Source: Azospirillum oleiclasticum
GTDB lineage: Bacteria > Pseudomonadota > Alphaproteobacteria > Azospirillales > Azospirillaceae
NCBI RefSeq assembly: GCF_013423485.1
Contig: NZ_JABFFR010000011.1
Span: 276,702-340,701 of the forward strand
Length of the DNA: 64,000 nucleotides
Direction of reading: 5' to 3'
Part shown: in pieces, positions 9,394 to 16,993 of the stretch
Layout of the letters: each line of letters starts with the position of its first letter
How positions within the stretch are numbered: position 1 is the stretch's first letter
Translations under genes and position numbers: made by a program
Notes under the pieces: generated by a model
Seen by the model: only the letters and a program-made list of their open reading frames with translations
The model's database searches: none
Told to the model about the DNA's origin: nothing

Positions 9394-9690
9394 ATGCAGA
9401 TCATCGCACGACGGACACTGAAGCTGTTCTGGCGGCGGCACCCACAGGCGAAAGCGCCTTTGGAGACCTGGTACAGCCAGGTCGCACATGCGGAATGGCA
9501 AGAGCCGACGGACGTGAAGAGGGAGTTTGGCGCGACGGTGGACTTTGTCGGGGACAATCGGGTGATCTTCGACATTGGCGGAAACAAGTACCGCCTGATC
9601 GTCCACATCGCGTATCGCTACAAACGGGTGCTGGTAAAGTTCGTGGGAACGCACAAAGAGTACGACAAGACCGATCCGGAGACAGTGTGA
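9394..9690 (+). CDS. higB: Type II toxin HigB
   Basis: A 98-residue RelE-superfamily mRNA interferase of the HigB type. It has the basic N-terminus MQIIARRTLKLFWRRHP, the AEWQEPTDVKREF segment, a FDIGGNKYRLIVHIAY strand pair and the family-typical end VGTHKEYDKTDPETV. The ATG at 9394 is preferred over an upstream ATG at 9358, which would run through the operator. The gene is complete. Its TGA overlaps the ATG of the antitoxin (TGATG). HigB cleaves mRNA on the ribosome when free of HigA. It is one of only two intact genes in a decayed segment. Confidence 0.9.
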   Translation: MQIIARRTLKLFWRRHPQAKAPLETWYSQVAHAEWQEPTDVKREFGATVDFVGDNRVIFDIGGNKYRLIVHIAYRYKRVLVKFVGTHKEYDKTDPETV

Positions 9691-10085
9691 TGGACATTCG
9701 GCTTTTGCGAACGGAAGCGGATTACGATCAGGCGCTTGCCGAGATCGAGCGTTACTTCGAGAACGAGCCGGAGCCTGGAAGCCTGGAGGCGGACCGCTTC
9801 GATCTTCTGGCCTTGGTCATTGGCGACTATGAGGACAAGCATTGGGCCATAGAGGCACCGGAAGCACCCGAGGCGCTGCGCGAACGGATGACGCAGATCG
9901 GCAAGCGCCAGAAGGATTTGGCCGAGCTTCTCGGATCCAAGGCGCGCGCGTCCGAGGTGCTGAACCGCCGTCGCCATCTTTCTCTGGAGCAGGCGTGGCG
10001 CCTGCATCGCGAATGGGGCGTTCCGGCGGAGATCCTGATCCGTCCTTATCCGTTGCGCCGCCGCCATCGGACGGAGGTTTCATGA
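9690..10085 (+). CDS. higA: Antitoxin HigA
   Basis: A 131-residue HigA-type antitoxin, complete, with its start overlapping the higB stop. The N-terminal half (YDQALAEIERYFENEPEPGS...LALVIGDYEDKHWAIE) is the usual HigA dimer/toxin-binding part. The C-terminal half (RMTQIGKRQKDLAELLGSKARASEVLNRRRHLSLEQAWRLH) is a Cro/CI-type helix-turn-helix that would bind the two palindromes upstream. HigA neutralises HigB and represses the operon. The toxin-first gene order is normal for this family. Confidence 0.9.
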   Translation: MDIRLLRTEADYDQALAEIERYFENEPEPGSLEADRFDLLALVIGDYEDKHWAIEAPEAPEALRERMTQIGKRQKDLAELLGSKARASEVLNRRRHLSLEQAWRLHREWGVPAEILIRPYPLRRRHRTEVS

Positions 10086-10197
10086 CCCGCCGCGGCACGA
10101 CCCACGCCCCCCTTGGGCCTTGCGCCTTGGGCGTGCCGGCACCTTGGCCGCCGGCACCACGGTGTCGGGGCCAGCACGCTGCGTCGACCGGGCAGCG

Positions 10198-10338
10198 CCA
10201 CACCTCGACGACAGGGTGAACCAGCCCGAGCCTGCCGGGCAGCCGCGCCTTGTAGCGATCGGGCGTCTGGGGGTGGTGGCTGACCACCGATAGAACGACG
10301 GCATGGCGGCCCGGCACCACCAACCACACGTGAAGATC
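10198..10338 (-). pseudogene. Remnant of CDF cation-efflux transporter (DmeF/CzcD-like C-terminus)
   Basis: About 47 residues, DLHVWLVVPGRHAVVLSVVSHHPQTPDRYKARLP..., match the cytoplasmic C-terminal domain of cation diffusion facilitators, where 'DLHVW...GH.A..SVV.H.P.....YK' is characteristic. No membrane helices are present, so only the tail survives. It is joined in frame to the FAD-monooxygenase remnant on its left-hand (5') side. Beyond VEVWRCP the translation becomes meaningless. Confidence 0.6.
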
Positions 10339-10695
10339 GGCGACGCGGTAGCCGAGCGGCCGGTAGGGATCCGGATCGTCGCCGAACAGGCACCGGCGCG
10401 TCGCCGAATGGACGCCGTCGGCGCGCGGCTCGAAATCCGCCATGGTCGTGTCGAAGCGGATGGCCGCGACCGCCCGCGCCCGGTCGTGCAGCACGTTGAC
10501 CAGCTCGGCGCGGACCATACCGATCCAGTCGAGCGTGGTGAGGAACTCGCGGTAACGCAGGCGGAGCACCTCGCGGCCCTCGCGGTCGAGGAAGACGTTC
10601 TCATCGACCTCGCGCCCGCGCGCCTTCGGCTCCGCCAGGATGCCCATGCGGTCGGCGACCTCGTAACCGGGACCGGACAGGCCGATGACATGGCC
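10339..10695 (-). pseudogene. Remnant of FAD-dependent monooxygenase
   Basis: About 119 residues beginning GHVIGLSGPGYEVADRMG and including ENVFLDREGREVLRL, WIGMVRAELVNVLHDRA and ADGVHSATRRCLFGDDPD. This resembles the FAD-binding half of the aromatic-hydroxylase (PHBH/TetX) family. The N-terminal GxGxxG strand is missing. ADGV is followed directly by HSATRR, suggesting an internal deletion between two ADGV-like repeats (inference). It is bounded by a TonB-receptor remnant on one side and a CDF-transporter tail on the other. Confidence 0.6.
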
Positions 10696-10699
10696 GTAC

Positions 10700-11811
10700 C
10701 GAACGACACGGTCAGCCCGGCGGCGGGGTGCAGGTCGGCATTCAACTCGACGCCGCGGCTCTCGGCATCGCCGATGTTGCGCAGCACCTGGAAGCCCGGC
10801 AGCCCCACATAGAACTGCTTGTCGCGGGTCTTGATCAGGTAGGCGGCGGCGGTCAGCTCCGCGACACCATCGAACATGGAGCCGCGCCAGCCGATCTCGT
10901 CGTTGGTCGAAGTTTCGGAATCATAGGGCACGCTGTCGTTCGTGCTGGAGACCGTGCGGTTGAAGCCGCCGGGCTTGAAGCCCCGGCTGATCAGCGCGTA
11001 CACGCGGTTGTCGGGATCGATCCGGTCGCCCAGCGCCAGCTTGGGCGAGACGCCCGAGAAGTCGGCGCTCGCCCGGTACGAGAACGTGCCGGCGTCGTCG
11101 GCCGTCACCTCCTCGTGCGCGAAGCGGGCGCCGGCCGTCAGGTCCAGCGCCTCGGTCACGGCGTAGGTCGCCTCGCCGAACACCGCGTGGGAGCGGGTGT
11201 CGACATGGTTCTCCGATTCCGACCGGTCGATGAACGCCAGAGCGGGTTCCCGGCGGGTGAAGTCGATGTCCTGGACGAACAGGCCGCCGACGCCGCCCAG
11301 CCGCCGGCCCTCGCCGAAGCTGAGGCGCAGTTCCTGGGACACGCCGCGCTGCTCCTCCTCGAACAGGTAGCCGGGATCGGCCCCGAAGGACCGGTAAGCC
11401 GGCGGCGTGACCAGCAGGCGGGGCATGTCCCGGTCCTGCCATGCGGTGACGCTGTTCAGGGTGATCCCGTCAAGGTCGTACGCGACGGTCAGCGCGTATG
11501 AGTTGACGTCGCGCTCGTAGTGCATCTGACTGCCGAAGGCACCGTTGACGAAGTCGCGGTCGCGGATCATCGCATCATTGACGTACAGCTCGTCGTCGGC
11601 GTCGAGAGTCTCGCGCTGGACCGTCAGCATGATGTCGAGCGGCCCGCCGGCCGGAGCGTAGCGCAGGCGCAGCCTGCCGAGCCGGGAGGTCGCCTCGTCG
11701 GCGTCCTTCTCGCCGGTGCTCAGATTGTCGATGCTTCCCAGTTCCCGCGACCAGCGCAGCGCGACATCGCCGTACAGCGCGCCCGGCACCAGCGGAGCCG
11801 AGGCGAAAGCG
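10700..11811 (-). pseudogene. Remnant of TonB-dependent receptor (beta-barrel middle)
   Basis: About 370 residues of an outer-membrane receptor barrel. Alternating-strand stretches such as LDIMLTVQRETLDADDELYV, GVSQELRLSFGEGRRLGGVGGLFVQDIDFTR, LDLTAGARFAHEEVTAD, YALISRGFKPGGFN and ESRGVELNADLHPAAGLTVSFG are typical. The signal peptide, TonB box, plug domain and the C-terminal strands with terminal aromatic residue are all missing. The long open frame continues past about 10700 only by reading a different remnant out of frame, so the apparent 578-residue ORF is an artefact. Confidence 0.8.
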
Positions 11812-11817
11812 TCCACC

Positions 11818-11970
11818 CGGGTCGATTGCGCCGCCCGCCTGCTGCGTGACGGCCAGAGCGTGACGGAGGCGGCGCTGGCCGCCGGTTACGCCAACCCGAG
11901 CCACTTCGCGAAGCGGTTTCGGCTGCGGCATGGACAACCCCCGCGCGCCTGGCTGACCGGTGGCGAGTGA
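11818..11970 (+). pseudogene. Remnant of AraC-family regulator (C-terminal HTH)
   Basis: About 50 residues, RVDCAARLLRDGQSVTEAALAAGYANPSHFAKRFRLRHGQPPRAWL, forming the second helix-turn-helix of an AraC/XylS regulator and ending at a stop. The rest of the regulator is absent. The fragment abuts the TonB remnant at about 11815 in opposite orientation. AraC-regulator/TonB-receptor pairs are common in siderophore loci, so the two may descend from one locus (inference). Confidence 0.7.
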
Positions 11971-12028
11971 GGGTATCGCCCGACGAAGAGGCGACCGCCG
12001 GCCCGCCGGCGGCGTTCCGGAGGTGGCG

Positions 12029-13033
12029 TCACAGGGCGGTGATGCGTGCCCAGACGGCGTCGTCCACGGGAATCCCGTGTTCCAGATTGTCCTGGCGGAC
12101 GCGCAGCTCCCGCTCGGCCGGATAGCGGATGGCCACGTCCGGATCGACGCGTTCGGACGCCTTGACGTCGGCCAGCACCTCATCGACCGCGGAGGCGAGG
12201 AAGGCGTCCCCGGCGATCCGCGTCGCGTCGATGGCGATGAACACCTGGCTCAGCTGGTACTCGTCGCTGCCGAGCTGCCCGACCCGGTAGGTCGACCGCC
12301 CCCCCGACAGCACCGTGGCGACGAGGTCGAGCACCAGGGACAGCGACGATCCCTTCCAGAAGCCGATCGGCAGCACCCGCCAGCTCTGCAGGATCGCGCC
12401 CGGATCGGTGGTGAGGTTGCCATCGCCGTCGTAGCCGCCGGCGACCGGCAGCGCCTCGCCCCGGTTCCGCGTGGCCTCGAGCTGGCCGTAGGAGAACTGC
12501 GCCATGGCCATATCGACCACCACCGCACCCCCGGCCCGCGGAACCGCGAGGATCAGGGGGTTGTTGCCGATGCGGCGGTCCTTGGCACCCCAGGCCGGCA
12601 TGTTGGGCTGGGTGTTGGTCCAGCACAGCCCGACGCACCCGGCGTTGGCCGCCTGCCAGCCATAGGTGCCGCCGCGCAGCCAGTGGTTGGTGTTCGCGAG
12701 GGCCACGCAGCCGATCCCGGATGCCCGCGCCAACCCGATGGCGCGGTCCATCATCAGGGTCGCGCAGACGTTGCCGAGCCCCAGATTGCCGTCCCAGCGC
12801 TCGAAGGCGCCCAGGCTTTCCACCAGCGTCGGTCGGGCGCTGACGTCGATGTAGCCCCTGTCGATGTACTCCACCACCCGCGGGAAGCGGTTCACGCCGT
12901 GGGAGTAGATGCCGTCGCAGCTCGTCTCCGCGATCAGCCGGGCCGACAGCTCGGCACTCTCCTCCGGGGTGCCCTTCTTCAGTAGGACTCGCTTGAACTC
13001 CGCCTTCATGTCGGAGAATGGGATGCGTGGCAT
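12029..13033 (-). CDS. yiaK: 2,3-diketo-L-gulonate reductase, YiaK-like
   Basis: A 334-residue member of the Ldh_2 (malate/L-lactate/sulfolactate dehydrogenase) family, aligning by eye along its whole length with E. coli YiaK/DlgD. Shared features are YSHGVNRFPR (about 43-52), NTNHWLRGGTYGWQAANAGCVG (about 115-136), the AWGAKDRRIGNNPL motif, PVAGGYDGDGNLTTDPG, PIGFWKGSSLSLVLD and SDEYQLSQVFIAID. YiaK reduces 2,3-diketo-L-gulonate with NAD(P)H in the cytoplasm. It is the last gene of the minus-strand TRAP-yiaL-yiaK run, 52 bases after yiaL. A related sugar-acid substrate is possible. Confidence 0.85.
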   Translation of the reverse strand: MPRIPFSDMKAEFKRVLLKKGTPEESAELSARLIAETSCDGIYSHGVNRFPRVVEYIDRGYIDVSARPTLVESLGAFERWDGNLGLGNVCATLMMDRAIGLARASGIGCVALANTNHWLRGGTYGWQAANAGCVGLCWTNTQPNMPAWGAKDRRIGNNPLILAVPRAGGAVVVDMAMAQFSYGQLEATRNRGEALPVAGGYDGDGNLTTDPGAILQSWRVLPIGFWKGSSLSLVLDLVATVLSGGRSTYRVGQLGSDEYQLSQVFIAIDATRIAGDAFLASAVDEVLADVKASERVDPDVAIRYPAERELRVRQDNLEHGIPVDDAVWARITAL

Positions 13034-13085
13034 CGTCGGGAATCCTGGTGTTCTGGTGACGGGTGTCCGGCGGTTCGGCGCCGGA

Positions 13086-13574
13086 TCAGGATGGGGGGTG
13101 CGCGGCCAGAAGGGCGGTGCGGATCTTGATGACGACCTTGCGCACGCGCTCGGGCTCGCCGTCCACGCAGGCCGGGCGGTGGACGTCGGTCGGGAAGAAC
13201 ACCGCGAAATTGCCGGGCCGCATGGTCAGCGTCGATTCATCCTCCATGGCCTCGTAGAAGAGCAGGTCGCGCTGCTCCAGAAGATCCTCGGCGACCTTGT
13301 TGTTCCCGGTGTCCACGGCCACCCCGATGCGCTCGTGGCCGCGGCAGAGGAACTGCACGTCGATGTGCTTGCGGTGCACCTCGGGGCGGGTCTGTTCGAT
13401 GACGCGGGTGGTCACGTCGAACACCTGCACGACGATGTCCTGGCCGCGCAGCTCGTAGTTTCCGACCGGCATCGCCAGGAAATCGGTGTCGCGCAGATGC
13501 TCCACCGCGATCCGGATCGGCTCGGGAAGCCATCCGGCCATGTCTTGCAGGGTGTGAACGTTGCCGAACAGCAT
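13086..13574 (-). CDS. yiaL: YhcH/YjgK/YiaL family protein
   Basis: A 162-residue cupin-like protein of the YhcH/YjgK/YiaL family. It shows the family segments AVEHLRDTDFLAMPVGNYELRGQDIVV, HRKHIDVQFLCRGHERIGVA (metal-site histidines) and MRPGNFAVFFPTDVHRPACV. Its biochemical role is not settled; members accompany sialic-acid and sugar-acid catabolism and may act as anomerases or epimerases. Its place between a TRAP binding protein and yiaK matches the gene content of the E. coli yia locus. Confidence 0.85.
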   Translation of the reverse strand: MLFGNVHTLQDMAGWLPEPIRIAVEHLRDTDFLAMPVGNYELRGQDIVVQVFDVTTRVIEQTRPEVHRKHIDVQFLCRGHERIGVAVDTGNNKVAEDLLEQRDLLFYEAMEDESTLTMRPGNFAVFFPTDVHRPACVDGEPERVRKVVIKIRTALLAAHPPS

Positions 13575-13602
13575 GATGTCGTCTCATCCTCGGGGGCTTG
13601 GG

Positions 13603-13691
13603 GGCCTGACTGGGGGGCCTGACTGGGGACCCGACGTGGAGTGCCTGACTGTGGGGGACCGGGCCGGCGCGCTCTGGGCGGCCGGCCCGGT
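13603..13691. repeat. Short repeats and 11-bp-stem hairpin between dctP and yiaL genes
   Basis: Two tandem copies of GGCCTGACTGGGG (13603-13628) and a third imperfect copy near 13641 are followed by a perfect inverted repeat ACCGGGCCGGC/GCCGGCCCGGT (13658-13668 and 13681-13691; 12-base loop). There is no U-run on either strand. In the minus-strand transcript the hairpin directly follows the binding-protein gene. This is where mRNA-stabilising hairpins often raise binding-protein output over its neighbours (inference). Confidence 0.5.
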
Positions 13692-13699
13692 GCCTGCGG

Positions 13700-14710
13700 T
13701 CACGGTACGTCGCGCACCGTGTCGATCTGCTTGAAGATGTCCTCGCCGCCGAACTTGTTGATGATGAACTGGCGCGCCGGCGCGGTGATCCGGGCGAAGG
13801 GCTGGGGATCGATGGTCTCCACCACCTGCATCCCGGCCTTCTTCACCCCCTCCACGATCATCGCCACGTTCTGCGCGTTGAGCTGGCGCTGGTAGGCGCC
13901 GGCCTCGCGCGCGGCCTCGATCATGGCCTTCTGCTGGGCCGGAGGCAGGCTGTCGAACTTCGGCTTGTTCATCACCAGGATCAGCGGGCTGTAGGCGTGG
14001 CGGCTGAGGGTCAGATGCTTCTGGACCTCGTAGAGCTTGACCGACCACAGCACACCCAGCGGGTGCTCCTGCGCGTCCATGGCGCCGGTCTCCAGCGCCG
14101 TGTAGAGCTCGGCGAGCGGCATCGGCGCGGGGTTGGCGCCCAGCAGCTTGAACGCCTCGATGTGGACGGCGCTGGCGGTGGTCCGGATCTTCAGGCCCTT
14201 CACGTCGTCCGGCGTGCGCACCGGGCGCTTGGTGTTGGTGATCATCCGGAAGCCGTTGTCCCAATAGGCCAGGCCTTTGAGGTTGTGCTTCTCCAGCGCG
14301 TCCAGCAGCTTCTGCCCGCCCTCGCCGTCGAGGAAGCGGTAGGCGTGCGCCTCGTCCTTGAAGGTGAAGGGCGTGTCGAGCACGTTCAGCAGCGGCTCCA
14401 GGCCCGAGAAATTGGACGAGCCCGACAGCTCCAGGTCGATGGTGCCGCCGCGGGTGCCGTTGATCAGGGCCTGCGCGTTGCCCAGCGTGCCTTCCGGGAA
14501 CAGCTGGAGCTGCAGCTCGTTGCCGGTCTTGGCGGCAAGCAGCTCCTTGAACCGCTCGGACGCCACATGTTGGCTGTCGGAGCGCGGCGCCTCGTAGCCG
14601 AAGCGCAGGCGGGTCGCCGCCTCGGCCGGCACCACCGCGGCGGCCAGCGTCACCGCGGCCAGAGTCACCGTGGACAGCGCCAGCGGCAGGAACCGTTTCA
14701 ACATCTTCAT
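13700..14710 (-). CDS. TRAP transporter substrate-binding protein DctP/YiaO-like
   Basis: A 336-residue periplasmic binding protein of the DctP family. The start at 14710 is preceded by AGGAGGAATGCC and gives a clean Sec signal peptide (MKMLKRFLPLALSTVTLAAVTLAAAVVPAEA). The mature part begins TRLRFGYEAPRSDSQHVA and carries the conserved core GLKIRTTASAVHIEAFKLLGANPAPMPLAELYTALETGAMDAQEHPL, in which the arginine of KIRT contacts the substrate carboxylate. It captures a sugar acid or related organic acid for the permease pair encoded upstream. The best substrate guess from its neighbours is 2,3-diketo-L-gulonate or L-idonate/gulonate. Confidence 0.92.
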   Translation of the reverse strand: MKMLKRFLPLALSTVTLAAVTLAAAVVPAEAATRLRFGYEAPRSDSQHVASERFKELLAAKTGNELQLQLFPEGTLGNAQALINGTRGGTIDLELSGSSNFSGLEPLLNVLDTPFTFKDEAHAYRFLDGEGGQKLLDALEKHNLKGLAYWDNGFRMITNTKRPVRTPDDVKGLKIRTTASAVHIEAFKLLGANPAPMPLAELYTALETGAMDAQEHPLGVLWSVKLYEVQKHLTLSRHAYSPLILVMNKPKFDSLPPAQQKAMIEAAREAGAYQRQLNAQNVAMIVEGVKKAGMQVVETIDPQPFARITAPARQFIINKFGGEDIFKQIDTVRDVP

Positions 14711-14787
14711 GGCATTCCTCCTTGTTTCTCCGGGCGACCGCCCGCGGGTTCGTTGCGCTGGTAGAGGCGTGTCCGACGGCGGCGCCG

Positions 14788-16068
14788 TCAGCGCAGCCAC
14801 TGGGCCGGAACCGTCACCAGCTCCGGGAAAAGGACGAGAAGGAACATCACCAGGGTCTCCGCCAGCAGGAAGGGCAGCATCCCCGTGATCACGTGGTCGA
14901 GCTTCACCCGCGCGACGCTGGACACGATGTTCAGCACCGTTCCCACCGGCGGGGTGATCAGGCCGATGGCGTTGTTCATCATGAACATGATGCCGAAGTA
15001 ATAGGGATCGATGCCGGCCTCCTTCACCAGCGGCATCAGCACCGGCGTCAGGATCAGCACCGTCGGCGCCAGATCGAGCGCGGTGCCGACGGCGAAGACC
15101 AGCACCATCAGCACGAACATCAGCAGCGTCTTGTCGTGCATGAAGGGCTGCATCAGCGCCGTCACCTGCGCCGGAATCTCGGCGATGGTGATCAGCCAGG
15201 CCGACACCATGGACGCGGCGACGATCAGCATGATCGAGCTGGCGGTCTTCGCCGCCGCCAGGATGATGCCGGGCAGATCGGCGAGGCTGAGCTGCCGGTA
15301 AATGACGCAGCTCACGAGGAGCGAGTAGACGGCCGCCACGACGGCCGCTTCCGTCGGGGTGAACACCCCCGCCTTCATGCCGCCGATGATGACGAAGGGC
15401 AGGATCAGCGCCCACACCGCCCCGCAGACGGCGGACACCAGGACGCGCCACTCGAAGCGCCGCGGCGGTGCGTCGGCGAAATCCTTGCGGGCCGTCAGTT
15501 TCCAGGCGATCACCAGCGACAGGGCCATCAGCAGGCCGGGGAAGATGCCGGTGAAGAACAGCTTGGTGATCGACAGCTGGGCGGCCACGCCGAACAGGAC
15601 CAGCGGCATGGCGGGCGGCAGGATGGGGGCGATGGCGCTGGCCGACGCGATCAGACCGGCCGAACGCGGCACATTGTAGCCCGCGCTGCGCATCATCGGG
15701 ATCACGACCGCGGCCAGGGCGGCGGAATCCGCGGCTGCCGAGCCCGAAATGCTGGCGATCACCAGAGCCGCCGCGATCGCGACATAACCGAGCCCGCCGC
15801 GGATATGACCGACCAGCGCCTCCGCCACCAGCACGATCTGGCGGGAGATCCCGCCCTTGTTCATGATCTCGCCGGCCAGCATGAAGAAGGGGATGGCCAT
15901 CAGCGGGAAGTTGTCGGCGCCAAGCACCAGGTTCTGCGCGATGATCTGCGTGTCGAACATGTCGAGATGGACCATCAGGGCCACCCCGCAGACCAGCAAG
16001 GCGAAGGCGACGGGCATGCCGATCGCCATGGCTCCGCAGAGGGAGAATACGAATACGGCGATGGTCAC
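14788..16068 (-). CDS. TRAP transporter large permease DctM/YiaN-like
   Basis: A 426-residue inner-membrane protein with about a dozen hydrophobic helices and the DctM hallmarks: PLMAIPFFMLAGEIMNKGGISRQIV, ISGSAAADSAALAAVVIPMM, PILPPAMPLVLFGVAAQLSI and the C-terminal IGLITPPVGTVLNIV. It couples substrate uptake to a sodium or proton gradient together with the small subunit. It begins 46 bases after the stop of the small-subunit gene and lies 77 bases before the binding-protein gene. Confidence 0.93.
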   Translation of the reverse strand: MTIAVFVFSLCGAMAIGMPVAFALLVCGVALMVHLDMFDTQIIAQNLVLGADNFPLMAIPFFMLAGEIMNKGGISRQIVLVAEALVGHIRGGLGYVAIAAALVIASISGSAAADSAALAAVVIPMMRSAGYNVPRSAGLIASASAIAPILPPAMPLVLFGVAAQLSITKLFFTGIFPGLLMALSLVIAWKLTARKDFADAPPRRFEWRVLVSAVCGAVWALILPFVIIGGMKAGVFTPTEAAVVAAVYSLLVSCVIYRQLSLADLPGIILAAAKTASSIMLIVAASMVSAWLITIAEIPAQVTALMQPFMHDKTLLMFVLMVLVFAVGTALDLAPTVLILTPVLMPLVKEAGIDPYYFGIMFMMNNAIGLITPPVGTVLNIVSSVARVKLDHVITGMLPFLLAETLVMFLLVLFPELVTVPAQWLR

Positions 16069-16114
16069 GGGATCCCTCCAGGAGCCTTGTTCTTCGTCGT
16101 CGTTCGCAAGCGCC

Positions 16115-16618
16115 TCACAGGGCGTCCTCGACGTCCCCGGGGTTGAGCTCGTCGTCGGTCATCCGGCCGGTGGCCAGGCGGTACATCGAGTTCAGGAGGA
16201 TCACGCCCATCCCGACACCGCAGAACAGGGTCGCCGAATAGACGACGGCCAGGGACAACCCGGACGCGGGAGCGTGGTTGTCGACGCTCAGCATGGTCTG
16301 GTGCCAGGCACCCTTGGTCAGCAGCGCGCAGCACAGGAAGACCAGCAGGTCGCTGGTGAACCGGCACGCGCGACGGCCCCGCGGGGACAGGCGGCCGGTG
16401 AGGATGTGCACACCCAGATGCCCGCCGTCGCGCAGCAGGAGGACCGACCCCAGGAACGTCACCCACACGAACAGGAAGCGGGACACCTCCTCGGAGAAGG
16501 TGATGCCCGAATTGAATCCATAACGCAGCACCACGTTCCCGAAGACGAGCAGCACCATCAGGCTGAGCATGGCGATCAGCATCCATTCCAGGCCCTTGGT
16601 CATGAGGCGTTCGAACAC
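16115..16618 (-). CDS. TRAP transporter small permease DctQ/YiaM-like
   Basis: A 167-residue four-helix membrane protein, first gene of the minus-strand operon. I place the start at the GTG at 16618 (VFERLMTKGLEWML), because the upstream bases give AGGAGG with a six-base spacer; another GTG at 16624 abuts that AGGAGG. The signature FSEEVSRFLFVWVTFLGSVLLLRDGGHLGV is characteristic of DctQ. It pairs with the large permease. Confidence 0.88.
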   Translation of the reverse strand: MFERLMTKGLEWMLIAMLSLMVLLVFGNVVLRYGFNSGITFSEEVSRFLFVWVTFLGSVLLLRDGGHLGVHILTGRLSPRGRRACRFTSDLLVFLCCALLTKGAWHQTMLSVDNHAPASGLSLAVVYSATLFCGVGMGVILLNSMYRLATGRMTDDELNPGDVEDAL

Positions 16619-16736
16619 GGCCACCCTCCTTGCGCGCGGTTCGCCGGAGACGGAATTGCTGCCCGGCCCAAGAGATGGGGCCGGCAATCCGCCCACCATC
16701 GACAGCGCTGCCTCCAGCCACACCGCTGCGGAATTG

Positions 16737-16750
16737 TGTTATCGATAACA
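16737..16750. promoter_or_regulatory. LacI/GntR-type operator 1
   Basis: Perfect 14-bp palindrome TGTTATCGATAACA, about 120 bp upstream of the dctQ start. Its form matches the gluconate-repressor subgroup of LacI operators (TGTTA-N4-TAACA). It is identical to the second site at 16886. Confidence 0.75.
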
Positions 16751-16885
16751 TGACTGTCGTTGAAGAAAGAGCCGTCGGATACTTCCGGCGTTGACAGCAA
16801 TCATACCCGATTCCCCCCGAATACTGCGCCGTCCGCTTTTCGCACGTGCAATATTTTATTTTCGTTGTGTGGCCGGACAATGCCA

Positions 16886-16899
16886 TGTTATCGATAACA
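16886..16899. promoter_or_regulatory. LacI/GntR-type operator 2
   Basis: Second perfect copy of TGTTATCGATAACA, about 95 bp upstream of the regulator's start codon. The centre-to-centre distance to the first copy is 149 bp, about 14 helical turns, which permits a repression loop covering both divergent promoters. Confidence 0.75.
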
Positions 16900-16993
16900 G
16901 CACAACACAAAAATGCTGCTGCGGCGGATCATCGTGAACCCCGAATGTTCGGGGGCGCTCCGCTCACAACGGCATCGGAATGGACCGGGTGTT

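Larger units (their letters stand above)
16619..16993. promoter_or_regulatory. Divergent promoter region of the sugar-acid locus
   Basis: A 375-base gap between the start codons of the TRAP operon (-) and the LacI-type regulator (+). It contains two identical palindromic operators, listed separately, with a locally AT-rich segment (AATATTTTATTTTCG) just before the second. No small gene is visible. Confidence 0.6.

Noticed and set aside
10080..11816. A single 578-residue TonB-receptor gene
   Set aside because: Receptor character ends near 10700 and the rest reads other remnants out of frame; plug, signal and terminal strands are absent.
11716..11970. A complete small AraC-like regulator
   Set aside because: Only the last 50 residues resemble AraC; the preceding 34 are antisense to the TonB remnant and meaningless.
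12029..13033. Malate or ureidoglycolate dehydrogenase (AllD)
   Set aside because: Length-wide resemblance to YiaK and linkage to yiaL and yiaMNO-like TRAP genes favour a diketogulonate-type reductase.
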